This document shows positions 23,911-36,516 of a stretch of 64,000 nucleotides of DNA, one piece after another. How positions within the stretch are numbered: the first letter of the stretch is position 1; the number at the start of each line of letters is the position of its first letter. The stretch is from Membranipora membranacea (taxonomy: Eukaryota > Bryozoa > Gymnolaemata > Cheilostomatida > Membraniporidae). The stretch is taken from contig OU612075.1 of NCBI GenBank assembly GCA_914767715.1, forward strand, positions 9,300,001 through 9,364,000, written 5' to 3'. The position numbers and the translations under genes were made by a program. The notes beneath the pieces were generated by a model. That model was given only the letters and a program-made list of their open reading frames with translations. It was not told the DNA's origin and did no database searches.

Positions 23911-26900
23911 ATGGCTGGAAATTTCTGGCAGAGCTCTCACTGGTGAGTTTAACCTCATATTTTCTGCTTTCTATCAGTGAAAATAATACGAGTGACGAGC
24001 ATATAGCACTAGGCATATATTTCTGTTATATTGCTAGTCTCTAACGCGCAAGCGTCGGAGGTCTCGGGTTCGAATCCCGCTGCAGTCACCAACTACTGGT
24101 CTCAATTGACGCCCCAGGTGTGCTCCGACCTGCCTGCAGATTGAGAGCAACTTGGCGCCGAATATAGCGGCAGCGCCCTTAATGCACCCTCATTTCTCAG
24201 TCTTCGGACAGAGACAGACATGCGATTTTAATCGACATTTAACCAACATATCCTGCCTAGACTCTGATTGCTGCCAAAGAGCTGAAATGTGTGTGTATAA
24301 GGCGCTGTCATAAAATTATTTTTTGTCTTGAGACCCACATATGCCTACCTTTAGTGGCAAGCCTTCATCTTCATACATTGTTATTTTCTATGATCTAATC
24401 CACACTCTGCAGTTGATACATTTTTCTTTCTTCCTGGCTTGACTTATATCTGATGAGGTTGATAGGCTCTGTGTCTCTTGTCAAAATTGAAACAATTGTT
24501 ACTCCTTGGTTACAGTGATGTGTACTTTCTAACATTGTTATACAATTTAATGCTTATTTCAGCCATGAATGGATTCTCACTAAGCAGGATATTTCACTAC
24601 TCAGGAAGGCAGATCTTCAGTTTGTAAGCGAGGATGAGTACTCCAAAGTCATGATATTCTTCGCTAATTGTGAGCGCCAACTACCAAATTTATTGTCAAT
24701 GAATTCAGATTTCAGCTTATCCTAATGAATTGACCCCAAACTGATGGCCTTCCATTTCCCAAGTGCCATTGTTTACACAATAAATGAAATGTTTTTGTAA
24801 TTGTTTTTCAACCTATCGATATTTATGAGAGCAATGACAGGAACAACTCCAGTCCTATTTGCTAGTGGTGAGCGCCAACTACCAACAAACTCTTTTTGTT
24901 GATAAATAATGACTTCAGTTTATCTTGATCCTAATTCATCTTATCATGACCTGATAGGCTTTCATTCCCACCACAATTTGTTTTGTATAGTTTTTCAACC
25001 TTTGGATTTGTTGATATTTCTTCCACATTATATGACACAGATTGGTAACTTTATGATAGTCATTAAAAAATTATGTCAACATTGAATTTAGTCAATGTTG
25101 ATCTACCTCATAATGTCTTGAAATTTCTACTTGAACTTCCGTGAGCAAGTTTGAAACTGTGTCCTGGCGGCACCTTTACTACTGATGACATCATGGTTTT
25201 TTTTCGTTGTAGTTATTCAAGCCATGGGAAAGTCACTGAAACTAAGACAACAAGTCATTGCTACTGCCACTGTGTACTTCAAAAGATTTTATGCACGGTA
25301 AATTTGGATCATATCAAGGGCCATACTCCTGTGCAACTTTATGAATAGCAGAGAAACCTTAGACACCTTAGCGATGAGCCATGCATTTCTAGGTTGCTCA
25401 CCGAGGCTTGAGCAGCAATCTGAGGAATTCTTCCATGAATACAACATCATGGCATTGTAAATTGATAACCTTGTGGTCAGTATTGTTTTGCACTGAGGAT
25501 TATAAGTTGGTAAGGTGCTAAAAGCATGAGCGAACTCATAATTTAGTACTTACTATGCATTAAATATGATATACTCCATTGAATAATTGTGCAGCAAAAT
25601 GGCATCTTGCGGAAGAAATTTCTCAGGTCAACCACTTTGTGTACGATCTGAGCAAGTCATAAAAGTTCATATACCATACATTCACCTTATCATGGTTCTG
25701 ACTTAATATGTAATTAACGGTCAACTTAGCGGGATTTGGAAGCTCTTCTGTCCGATTGGCATTAAGTATCCATCGGATCTTTAGGTGTTTATATGTTCCC
25801 AAATAATTATCCCATTTTAATGTATTTTCAGAAACTCATTCAAATGTGTGGATCCTTTCCTTATGACACCTACATGTATATTCTTAGCTTCAAAAGTAGA
25901 GGTAAGATATTTTGTTCCCTCCCGTTGAGATCATTCAGCAGGCGGTTTAATTCATCTCCGCTGTCCGGTCCAAACCCTCGGAACCATTGATATGAATGAA
26001 TATGAATGATATGAATGAATATATATCAGTGCTCCAAACTAAACAAATTATATTCTGGCTGTGCTGCTATGGAGAATACTACTTCCAGACAGGTGTTTAT
26101 CTCAGAATTTCGTATATTCTGTATAGCTCATATAATAGAAGTAATAGAGGCTCCAAGTGTTGTCACCTAATGGGCAAATAATATGCAGGTATACTGACTG
26201 TCAAAATCCGGTACCAAAACAATGAGCTAGTTTAGTAGCGACCTTTTTACTGTATTACTAGTGGAAAATAATGACATTATCACCTAGTCCACCAATTTCA
26301 TCCCTGATTTTGACAATAAGCTTGTACAAATTATTTGCGCATTAGGTGACAACACTTGAAACCTATGTTAGTTATAGTTGAACAGAATTTAACAAGCACA
26401 AAATTCCTTGACTGGTAGCAGTAGTTCAATGGTGACTTCAAACTTCTAGATCTAGATCAAAAAGTAAAAGGATGAAGCCGTAATCATAATTATGTAATAT
26501 TGCTGTCCATCATTGCAAACGATGACTGCATCTCATCAGATGCAACATAGCAGTCTGCCACCCTTTACTCCTTGTTGGTATCGAATGGATAATCATAAAG
26601 TCATCGGTACTCTGAATGTCTACTTTGTGAGCTCACTCCAACAATAGATCGATAGTGTAGGAGTAGGAGGTGGCTCAGTTGGTTAGAGCGCCTGCCCTCT
26701 AATGTGCATGCGTTGGAGGTTTTTGGTTCGAGTCCCACTGCAGTCCACTGACTATTTGGGATTGTTGCACCCCCAGGTGTGCTCTGACCTGCCTAGAAAC
26801 TGAGAGCAAATTGGCGCAGATATTGCGGCCTTGCCCTTAAGACATCCCCTCCTTCTACCTCACTACCCATTCTCCGGGATGTGGTGAGTGATGGAACCTT

Positions 26901-29606
26901 GCGATTTTAACCAACAGTCTAACAGGAACGATATAAAGGGTACTACCTTGTAAATAATTTTTGATTTTTGTCAATGGATAACCTTCTTTAGGTGATGTTT
27001 TGTATGGTACAGTATCTTTATGTTATGAAAATAACATAATGTTGCATCATGTCAGAACAAATAAAACCTGTCATTTGAATAAAACAAAGTTCCACAAACC
27101 AGCTACACATACCTGTTTATCTCTGGCTCCATGTAGCTTTACGATCAGCTGTTGAATTATACTATCACAGTCTGATATGACGGCTGTCAGCTGTTTAGAC
27201 ATTCCTAACAGGTGCTCCTCTTTATCATAGATCCATAACTTCTTCCCATTCACCAAATCCATAAGTTTGAAAGAGGGTTGTTTTTTTTTCTTGTAGGAAT
27301 ATGGACCATTATCAACAACTAAGCTCACCACGACCTGTAACAACCTTGTGAAGGGAGAATACAGCTTTGCCTTCAAACAGCAAGATTTCCCTTACAGGAT
27401 ATCTCATATATACGAATGTGAATTCATACTTCTCGAAATGATAGTGAGTTATGCCTATATATGCGTATATATGCGTATATATGAGCACATATGAGCATAC
27501 ATGTGCATATATGTGTATGCATATATATATGTTTAAATGTATATATGTAACATATTCATATATGCATATACATATATACATAAATATGCATATATGTAGA
27601 TATGTATATGAGCATATATGCTTTCACATCCTAGCATCAAGGCTGAGTCATAAAGATATGCTCTGACTTTTGAGTCATCAATCATGCAATGTAACAGATG
27701 CGGGCGAATCAGAATTCAAGTCTCTTCTGTGGCAATAATCTAAGTTAAGATTAGTGAGTTGAGGATGGGACCCTATTCATGCAAGTTGATACATTTATTT
27801 CAACAGAGGTCCTATCGTGTGTCAAAAAATAATCATACCATACCTATTATAAATTTCATTCAATTTGCCTGCTCCCCTTCCTGCGGCGTGACCAGTGGAG
27901 GGGAGCAACTCCAAATGCAGGCAAACGGACCGAACTTGGTCTATATCAGGGAGGGTTGGGCATATCCCACCCTCCCTGATACCATATCACACATCTGCTG
28001 ATTATCATAGTCTGAGTTTGCCCACCGCTATCAGGATTCAGAATATCCTCTTTTCAACTTCTTTCAACAGCTGATAATATGTTCCCAAACTTTTTTGTGA
28101 TCATCTTCAAACATGAGAAGGTCTCATGACTTTATAATTATAGTCTGTGTTCCTGTTGTAAGTTCTGCCATTTTTTTGTTTGTAGGACTGCTGTTTGATA
28201 GTGTTTCAGCCATACAGGCCACTCATAGAATATTGTAATGAGCTTAGTGAAGATGCTATCTTACCTCTTGCCTGGCGTATAGTCAACGATAGCCTGAAAA
28301 CTGACGCTGCACTGCAATATCCTCCATATCTCATAGCATTAGGTAAGCTGAACCGAGTACGATATCATATTCAATTCAATTCAGCAACATTTTTGGTAGA
28401 TTCAAGGGGAACAACTCCACATGGAGGCAAATTGGATCAAACTTGATCTAAACTTACCCTCTTCTGAGAGACACTTACTTGGTTAAAATTTGCACAGTCA
28501 GGCAACTTACATGAACCAAACAGCATCATTGTATATAACAAGTTACCAACACTCACTTAGAGGCATAAAAAGGCTTTACTGGACCTTATGGCAATGGGCA
28601 AAATTTGACTGTATCACAATAAAAACAAAAAAATAGAGCAGGCCTATCCTTAAATGTAGGTATCAGGTACACAGTCTTGTTTAGTTTTTATCTATATCAT
28701 AGAAAAAAAAACTTCCTGTCCTGACCGTGCGCAATAAATCAAGTGCTGAGTAAATGTTATAGATTGACTTATATGCATTTTTTCAATGAGGTACAGGGCC
28801 GTAGATTAGAGAATATAGTAGGGGGGAGAAATCCTTGAGGGTGTGAAGTAACACCAGGTTGGGTTGGCTCCTCCTACGTTCCAAGCCTTTAAAGCATTTT
28901 AATGATATAAATAGCAAATGAGCTGATTCTGATATGGAATATTTGACTATAGCATTTTTAGGCCACTCTATTGAGCATTCTAGGGGAGGCAGAGCTTCTC
29001 TGCCTCCCCTAGAACTCTGGGCCTGAGGTAATAGTGCAGTCTTCAAATGTTTTGGTCTTGTATATTGATCCATAGAACTGGGTGTTTATTGGATGAGAAT
29101 ATAAATCCATGAGTAATTCTTATTTAGTCCTCAAGCAAATGTAAAAAGGATTTGCCTTCCTTCGCCCAAAGGTAAGAGCACTCCCAATCAGAATGTTGAA
29201 AATGTCTTACATTCAGCAGGGAGTTTTCCCCTAACTCCCTGGGTGCAAGGAGTTCGGTAGATTTTGCCAGTGCAAACTCCATCTTTCCCTGATGTCTGCA
29301 CCCAGCATAGCTCAGAGAGTTTGTACTACACTAGATTGACATATTTTTACGTTATTCCATTCGCTAGCTGCCATCCACTTAGCCTGCGTAATACAACAGA
29401 AGGATAGACAGCAGTGGTTTGCTGAACTGTCCGTGGACTTTGATAAGATATTGGAGATAACTCAGTTATTACTGACACTCTATACTCTGTGGAAAGATGG
29501 ATACGATGAAAGAAAAGAAATACACTCAATTATAGAGAAACTGCCGAAACCTAAACTCAACCCAACAGCTGGCTCCAATCAACAGCAGCAGCAACAAAGA
29601 CAATGA
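23911..29606 (+). CDS. CCNC: Cyclin C (Mediator kinase module cyclin)
   Basis: Seven exons join in frame to 278 residues: 23911-23942, 24563-24669, 25213-25297, 25832-25901, 27297-27443, 28186-28342, 29368-29606. The start MAGNFWQSSH is that of animal cyclin C. The first cyclin box includes LKLRQQVIATATVYFKRFYAR and DPFLMTPTCIFLASKVE; the second follows ECEFILLEMIDCCLIVFQPYRPL and LPLAWRIVNDS, then QQWFAEL and LPKPK near the end. Length matches the usual 280 or so. The tail is a glutamine run (NQQQQQQRQ) instead of the Ser/Asn-rich end of vertebrates. Cyclin C binds CDK8/CDK19 with MED12 and MED13 and regulates RNA polymerase II transcription. Introns 1 and 4 hold SINEs. No damage is seen. 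Confidence 0.97.
24037..24332 (+). repeat. tRNA-derived SINE, 5'-truncated
   Basis: Begins inside the tRNA-like part (AAGCGTCGGAGGTCTCGGGTTCGAATCC, box B present, split here as AAGCGTCGGAGG and GGTTCGAATCC), followed by the shared body CCCAGGTGTGCTC and TTGAGAGCAA, and a tail with GCGATTTTAA and ATTATTTTTTG. It lies in intron 1 of cyclin C. Confidence 0.85.
26657..26972 (+). repeat. tRNA-derived SINE, near full length
   Basis: Head GTGGCTCAGTTGGTTAGAGC (box A-like) and GGTTCGAGTCC (box B-like), with the anticodon-loop region altered. It is followed by a body with CCCAGGTGTGCTCTGACC and GCGATTTTAACC, ending in TAAATAATTTTTG. It lies in intron 4 of cyclin C. The head does not fold as a mature tRNA with a normal 3' stem, so it is not called as a tRNA gene. 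Confidence 0.88.
27451..27620 (+). repeat. Alternating purine-pyrimidine AT-rich satellite-like tract
   Basis: About 170 bases of ATATATG(C/A)GTATAT-type units with an approximate 10-12-base period, starting seven bases after the donor of cyclin C exon 5. Confidence 0.75.
27864..27980 (+). repeat. Foldback repeat family B, copy 1, with adjoining hairpin
   Basis: TTTGCCTGC and GCAGGCAAA flank CGGCGTGACCAGTGGA (27864-27925); this is followed by a second hairpin TCAGGGAGGG...CCCTCCCTGA. Related copies are at about 28400-28445 and 50600-50705. Confidence 0.65.
28785..29015 (-). repeat. Dispersed repeat family A, copy 2
   Basis: Reverse complement of the repeat at 56885-57100: the words AGCATTTTTAGGCCACTCTA and GGAGGCAGAG occur in both. 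One end folds on itself (TTCTAGGGGAGGCAGAG and CTCTGCCTCCCCTAGAA). It lies in intron 6 of cyclin C. Confidence 0.8.
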
Positions 29607-30157
29607 TAATGAGCGGGGAGAATGTCATTCCTTTATTATTGTTGGAGACAGCTTGGGTAAAATTTTGAAAAAAATCAACTAATAATATTTTTCATAATTT
29701 TGAAAAAAATCAACTAAAATTTTTTCGCAAAATTTTGAAAAATAATCAACTTCAACTTTTTTTGCAAAACTTTGTAAGATAAGATAAGCCATAGTAGGAT
29801 GAATGTGATTTTGAGGGTGGATCTTGTTTTTCTATACTTGAAAAATCATTTGGCTACTTATTGTCAACTGCATATTAGTTGGCTTTCAAATTTTGTGTAG
29901 ACCGACATGGATAGATTGTTAGGCATGAAAGCGGAATCCATTGCTGCTGTGAAATTTTAACCTGATTCCGTGGAGTTCTATAGAGAAATATTTATGTACC
30001 AGTTTGCATTGGAATTGTCTTCTCATGATAGTAATTTACTGTTTATTTATCCTTTTTCTGATTTTGATGACATTACTCTCGACAACTGAAATTAAGAAAA
30101 AACTTGACCCTTATGTTTTGTGTCGATCTTTTTTATGCCAGTAGAGTTTTATTACAA

Positions 30158-30163
30158 AATAAA
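30158..30163 (+). terminator. Candidate poly(A) signal of cyclin C
   Basis: AATAAA on the plus strand about 550 bases after the cyclin C stop. No closer canonical signal was noticed. Confidence 0.4.
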
Positions 30164-30611
30164 AAATATAATAAGACTGTATATAAATGGACAAAGAAAT
30201 GGATGTCACTTATGAAACATTAAAAGAAGGCTCATACCAATTATTGAAATTTATCTAGTAAGTCATCAACTAATACTTTATTAAACACTCAAAACTAAAT
30301 GTCAAAAACGCTAAGCATAAACTACAGTCATTTTTTCTCTTGATCACATTTCTACTTCATCAAAACTGATTCCGCTCACTTGTCCCATAATGCTTTGTTC
30401 ATAGCCTAGATCTAGGCTTGACAAGTGTCAACCACCACAAAAATAGTATTTACAATTCCCGATAATAATTTTGTCAGCAGTATAGTATCACATATTGTAA
30501 TCTAAAATGCATTGAGTCTAGTCTATAATCCACCAAAAAAAATAGTCTGTTATAAAAACGTTTAAAAAGACGGGTCGTTTGAGACTTGCAGATAATGCTG
30601 GAATCCAATAT

Positions 30612-30617
30612 TTTATT
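30612..30617 (-). terminator. Candidate poly(A) signal of the downstream collagen block
   Basis: AATAAA on the minus strand, about 130 bases after the stop at 30746-30748. Confidence 0.5.
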
Positions 30618-30745
30618 CTCCCTTATTTATCACAAAGAGATGGTTAAACACAAGTTTAAAATCCCCAAGCAACAATCTTTGTAGTTTTTTTATCCTGATG
30701 TTTTTCAAAAAAGTATCACCTTAATAAGCCCTTTATGTGATAAGA

Positions 30746-32773
30746 TCAAGCTCTCCTGATTAAGCCTCTTTGACATACTTGACAGCGGCTGACACGCTGT
30801 CTCTGATTGGGCGGTTTCAGTGTTTCACTTCTGGGTGCACTGAACTGATCATCCTGCGCCAACATCCAGTAGCTGAACTTGTTAGCAAAGTAGTGACAGG
30901 TGCCCTGGGCTCCATTACATTCTATGAATGGAGAGGATCGGAAATTCTCTAGACAGGATCCAGGAGAAGATAGGGCCTGTCCACCTCCGTTACCGCCCGC
31001 TCCAGTGTGCTGAAAGTGAAAGAAATCAGCCGATTATTTAACACTATCAATAGTAATATTTTCTGTTGTTATTTCAAGTAAGATATACAGCATAGGCATT
31101 TGGTGGGATTTAAACAGGGTTTTTCATTTGGGGACACAATTTCTTTGAAACACTTTCGTATAGGCAAAGAAAAGAATATTAGCAAGCTAATATTGGTGCT
31201 ACTAGCTTATATTGTGTCACCCCATAACTAAGCCAAACTGAATAAACAAGCCATGGTTCCGAGGCTACTGCTTAGCTTCACCAAGCGGTTTGGGAACATA
31301 GTATTCAGAGTTGTCCTATTTGCCGGTTACCTTCTCATGTGAGTGAAATGGTCACAGTTAGCGACTCACCATAATAAAGCTGTAGCCTACCCAGAGACCA
31401 CCCCATCCGGAGGGACATTCTGGTATATCCTCATCCTGACTGTGTATAGCTATCACACTTCTCTCCGCCTCGCACACTGAGCAACGGCTGATATATGGTC
31501 TGCAAAATAAGACTGCCTGTTTAGCCAAATGAGCATCAATTAGTTAAGATCCATGGAGCGATAGCTGGGCGACAGGAATAGGGCGACTTTTCTCATACAA
31601 AATTGTGGCCATGTTCCCAATTGAATTTGCTCTAGGTCGACTTGTCCAAATGAGTCACATATCATCAATATAACACTTTTAAGCATCTCAATATCTCAGA
31701 TCCTTAGAGTCAACTTAGTCTGAGAACCTTAAGTCCTGGGTCCCAACATCACATTGCTTTCTTAGGACACTAAGGCTATATGATGCTTAATTGGTCAGAG
31801 ATAGACATACATTAGTACAGCAGGCGGCCAGTGTGCATGTGACAGGCTCAGATTTACTTGAATTTCAAAGAATTTTGAGTTGCAAACTTGGTTTATGGTG
31901 GTAGGTTGCAGAATACATGTACTCACATAGTTATTGGTTTAAGGTATTAAAGGTTGATAGACAGGGAATGAGTTGGGAGCCTAATGAATGCCAGAATTGG
32001 AATCTCCATGCCCTAATACATCAGTCCACTTATATTCAGGACCATATTAAAGAAGTTATAGCCAGTAAAAAGAATCTGGAGTAAGGCAGAGATGATTTTT
32101 TTAAATCTTAAGACGTGAAGGCTAATCATGCTTACCTGAGTTCATTGCCACTGACAGGCATCATGGGTAGGGGCTGGTTTGTGGACAGCCAGTAAGACAA
32201 ACTGTTCCTCTCAGCAAAGTGACACACTGAGTTAAAGTCACAGAATAAGAACGGCATGATGCTAAACTGCATTAGACATGATCCAGTTGAACCTGCAGGA
32301 TAAATATGGATAAAATTATTATGTAATCATCAAATTTAAATGGAACACGCACAAAATTAATAACCGATTCCTGATCAATTATGCGAATCAAAGGTATGAT
32401 GATTGACGCTTCCTATGTGCGCCAGGTAGTTTAATCAGGGAGTTCAGGATAAATAGAGTTCGCGCTACAGCTGTCCTGTGATTATTTTAACTCCATGGTG
32501 TAATTTCAAAGACTTGATAATAATAATAATTATTGTTGTTAGTATAATAATTATTTTTAAGTCTATGTGTAATTTTATTTACAGAAATAGAAGACATAAT
32601 AGATTATCATTTATTTTCTGACTCACCGAGATCTTGACCTTGTGATTTTTCGTTTCCCTCCATGTTTAGGAAACTGTATCCAGACCAGAGCTGAGCTGTG
32701 CCGATTGGACAGTTTGGCACCTGGTCATCTTGGCTGTGTCTGACGACAAGGTATCCCGTGTCAAACGTCTCAC
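30746..32773 (-). other. NC1 domain, second (downstream) copy
   Basis: Four exons. The N half has [45 protein letters not shown] and YISRCSVCE; the C half has [46 protein letters not shown] and [10 protein letters not shown]. Each half has six cysteines. NC1 domains select partner chains and join protomers head to head. The Met in PMM and the Lys in SETLK sit where the Met-Lys sulfilimine cross-link forms in known collagen IV. An intron at 31500-32135 splits an exon that is undivided in the other NC1. Confidence 0.93.
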
Positions 32774-35700
32774 CTGGTAATAAAAATAATGTTTCCTTCA
32801 TATATTTACACTATTTTATTTGGCAGACAATATCATCCTGGACGGATGTGAAAATTCTGTGAAATCTTCCCTTCTGTGAAAATCTATGAGAGTTCCCTTA
32901 CTATTAATTAAGGTTAGTAACATTGTCTCTAGGGAAAGTGGAAAGTTATTTTGTGGAAGATCATAATATAACTTTACTATGTAGGAGGATTTTCTACCCA
33001 CATAGAAACATGAGGTCGGAGAATGATCCGGAACATTATGGGGTGTTAATACGCAGAACTAAAGGTAAGAATTTGTTTTCGGTACAAGATTGTTTAAAAT
33101 TAGTCAAGGTTGTAGTCTTCAAGTAAAACTGCAACACAGGTAACCAATGGTTGGCTCTGATTCACTTCATTTCCCTCCATCCAGCCAATCAGAGCCAACC
33201 ATTGGCCATTTCCTTATACAGCGACTCCGAAATCTTGTCTATGTGAATACTCACCAGGGAATCCTGGGTATCCCTTTGCTCCAGAGTTACCGGGAGATCC
33301 AGGGCTTCCATCTCTTCCGTTATCACCTCTAGAACCAGCACGACCTGGAATTCCATCAAATCCTGGCAATCCTATTCTTCCTTCTTTTCCGTCCACTCCT
33401 GAAACTCCAGTCTCCCCTGTAAGAAGAACATGTGAATAGTATATCGAACATATATATTATAGTTCTTACAGCTGTGACTGACTCTCCTAATTTATCAAAA
33501 CTCTTGTTAAAAATTAAAATATTTCTTTGCTGACTCGTGCTTCAACTTATCGGCTTGTGTGGGTGTTCTTCATGGGTGACCATCGGGACAGCTGTCACTC
33601 TAGTCTTCGGACTATCTGGCTAAGCCCTTGCTTTTCCTTTATTTGCGTTATATACTACTATGCCAAATTCTTTTATTTGGTTAAACTAATTTTATAGCAT
33701 AAACAATAAACAAAAAAAAAACAAAAAATATAAAAAAAGACATGTGTTTGCTCCCGCTATTAGTTAGATACTATATCACAGACTCGGACAAAATCATGAA
33801 GAAGGTGGACTATATTTCTTCCTATAGAGAAATCCTTTGACAAACCTTTACGTCCTGCGACTCCATCAAATCCATCTCTACCGTCTAGACCATCAAACCC
33901 GTCTCTCCCTCTGTCACCTTTGTCTCCAGGTGCTGCATCCTGCATTACCATTCTACCAATATCTCCTTTAGCTCCCTGTTAGCGAAACAGACGATTCGAG
34001 TTAATATATAGCCAATTACCCTTGAGGAGTACATTTTAGCTAGGTGCAAGCTAAGCTAGTCTAGTTTAGTAGTGTTAGCTAGTGCTTGAGTTTGACAAGC
34101 TGATATGGGAAGTTGTATAATGTAAAAAATGGTGAGCAAATGTTAGCCAGTTTGCACGCTATTTCAAACATGTGCGAAACAGTGAACCTTCCCTTCCGGG
34201 GGTTACTTTACTCTTCGAGGGTATGCCAACTGTCAGATAATTACCAATCAACAGGTACAGATTTATGCTATTATATATAGTATTAAGTAAAATAATATAT
34301 AATATAATAGGTTACACAGCTTTACTTAGGCTACTTATGCAATCATGCTACCAGAGGAGACAGATATGTAGTTATTACATGGTATAGCTATTATGACAAG
34401 TAACCGTCACAAGATATATATGAAAGTGAGTCGTACCTTGAATCCTTCAAGGCCATCAAGTCCGTCTCGACCAGATAATCCATCTAATCCAGGGAAACCA
34501 GGCTCTCCACTCTCTCCCTTGTCACCCCGGATACCGGTAATGCCAGCGGTTCCCTTATTACCCTTAGAACCTGCAAAACAAGTGGTACCAGTACAGACAA
34601 TGATCAGGATCTGCTGACGCATATAAAGTATAATGTCAACGCAGACTAAAATAGTAGCAGCGTAACCAATATTTTAAAAGCGGTTGATATGGGTTGCTGA
34701 ATTTTGACTTTTGAGCCTCACATACAATCTCCCAAAAACAAAAGTACACCTGTGAAAATAAATTGATCCGGAAAAATAAAATTGATCACACTAATGGTCC
34801 TTTAAACCTGTCATTATAAGTTTTTTGGGAGAGGTATTGGTTAGATGGCAGTATTCACATTTCTCTAACAGAAATAACTCAACTCTCCTGTTTTGATTAA
34901 AATACCATACCTGAGAATCCAGGAGATCCATCAGAGCCTTGTCTGCCAGATCCCCCATTAAATCCAGGTGCACCATCACTTCCTGGTTGCCCGTCTCGCC
35001 CTGTCTCTCCTTTCTGTCCAAAGAATCCATCACGCCCATCTCTACCCTCATCACCAGCCTCTCCTACATACAACATGAGCAAAAGTATTAAGTTATGTCA
35101 TGTGAGGGTCAACCCTTTACTCACACTACTTCTGGGAGCGGGGCAAACTACAGACACTCCACCTCTGAGATTCAACTTGATTGCAAGAAAGAAAGATATT
35201 GGCCAGGATCAAAGAGTCACTGCCAATGGCTGTTTAGTGCCGGTCTCAGTTTGGGCAGCGTGCTGCACAACCAAATCAGGCGATCTTTTATGGCCTCACA
35301 CTTCTAGGATGCATCCTAATTTCTAGGCTGCATCCTAGTGTCTAGGATGTATACCATTATCAGAATGAGGATTTTGAGCTCCATGCATCCCTCATGAGGG
35401 GCAGCCCAATATTCAGTTACTCAATTAACAGCCAGGAAGAGAATCATCAGGCAGAAAGTAATGGCAAGTAACGCTACTGACCTTTGTCGCCTGGAAGTCC
35501 AGATACTCCTCTATCACCTTTGTCACCGGGTTGTCCTCTCGCCCCCCTTCCTTCATCTCCCTTGGCTCCTGGGAACCCGGGTATTCCAGAGGCACCCTTT
35601 TCTCCATCCAAACCTATGAGATATATTCAAAGCTACTTTTGAAGTAAATCAACTTGATCACATAAATAATCACAGGATGATGAGCTACTCAAACAGTAAG

Positions 35701-36516
35701 TGTATATGTTGGACATCTATGATTACTGTCTGCCATCTATTTGTTCCCTACTTAACACTCATAACTCATGGTTGACATTTGTAATTTTTGCATACATTTG
35801 TACAATCTTCCCAAAATTAATTGGATGAAAACAGACCTCCACTGACTGCTTTAAATCAAAGCAATGACGAGCGTGCGCAAATTTAAATATCACGGGCGTG
35901 ATGAGTCAATGCTAACAATAATCTGTTTTCACACTTTTCCATGCATACCTGGTAATCCATCTAAGCCTGGCATTCCTCTGTCTCCCTTAGCACCAACCAT
36001 ACCGTCTATCACTCTACCTGGTATACCTGGTATTCCCCGGTATCCATCGAGACCTAGAGGGGAAGTAAATTATAATATACACTCTGGTAACTTTAAATAG
36101 CAGTCACATCAAGCATTGATCCGAAAAATGTTTACAAGGAAAAGTACCATGCACAATAACTCAAGCGATCTATTGTTCAATTTCTTTTGGCACTACCATA
36201 AAATAACCGCTGTGTGTAGGAAATAATGGCGCTTTATATCTAAATACAGACTATTAAATGAGACTATACAAATCAGGCTATACATAAATCTATCTTTGTT
36301 CCGGATATGGTTTATTTCAATAATCGGTGGCCATACCTGGCAATCCTGGGTTTCCATCTGATCCTGGGACGCCATTAGAGCCAACAGGCCCAGGTATACC
36401 CTTCTCTCCACGACCCCCTGGTAGCCCATCCAATCCTCGATTGCCTGGTGCTCCATCTCTTCCATCTAATCCAGGCAATCCTGGTGAACCTGAGTCTCCT
36501 TTACCGCCGCTTGTCC
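30746..36516 (-). CDS. Collagen IV C-terminal block: Gly-X-Y repeats plus NC1, no own N-terminus found
   Basis: Eleven exons join in frame (about 564 residues): 36516-36337, 36053-35949, 35613-35482, 35063-34911, 34570-34437, 33975-33846, 33416-33255, 32773-32627, 32292-32136, 31499-31370, 31009-30746. The first seven encode about 330 residues of Gly-X-Y with one interruption ([11 protein letters not shown]); the last four encode an NC1 domain with all 12 cysteines. The first exon begins in phase 1 within a glycine codon, so an upstream exon is required, yet only 0.9 kb separates it from the stop codon of the full-length collagen IV gene upstream. It may be an alternative 3' end of that gene, or a partial tandem duplicate. 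A weak alternative first exon (ATG at about 36734, donor at about 36695) is phase-compatible but encodes no signal peptide. Confidence 0.85.
33144..33205. repeat. Perfect 19-bp inverted repeat
   Basis: CCAATGGTTGGCTCTGATT at 33144-33162 and its exact complement at 33187-33205, 24 bases apart. Intronic. A related word, CAATGTGTTGGCTCTGATT, occurs near 11424. Confidence 0.85.
35185..35433 (+). repeat. U2-headed retroposon, diverged copy
   Basis: Matches the element at 52201-52430 along its length: head TATTGGCCAGGATCAAAG, then GTCACTGCCAATGGC, CTAGGATGCATCCTA, and the tail AGGGGCAGCCCAAT...TTAACAGC. The U2-like first 12 bases are not recognisable. It lies in an intron of the downstream collagen block. 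Confidence 0.75.

Larger units (their letters stand above)
29607..30745. other. Convergent 3' flanks of cyclin C and the collagen NC1 block
   Basis: AT-rich, no coding sequence. It starts with three imperfect copies of AATTTTGAAAAA(A)ATCAACT (29670-29760). Two genes end towards each other here, so it holds both 3' UTRs. Confidence 0.55.

Noticed and set aside
26657-26730. A functional tRNA gene
   Set aside because: The box A and B-like words are present, but the stems do not pair properly and the same unit with a common body recurs elsewhere, so it is a SINE head.
27071-27376. Minus-strand open frame of 101 codons
   Set aside because: It is the antisense shadow of cyclin C exon 5 (27297-27443) and its upstream intron; the plus-strand reading matches cyclin C exactly.
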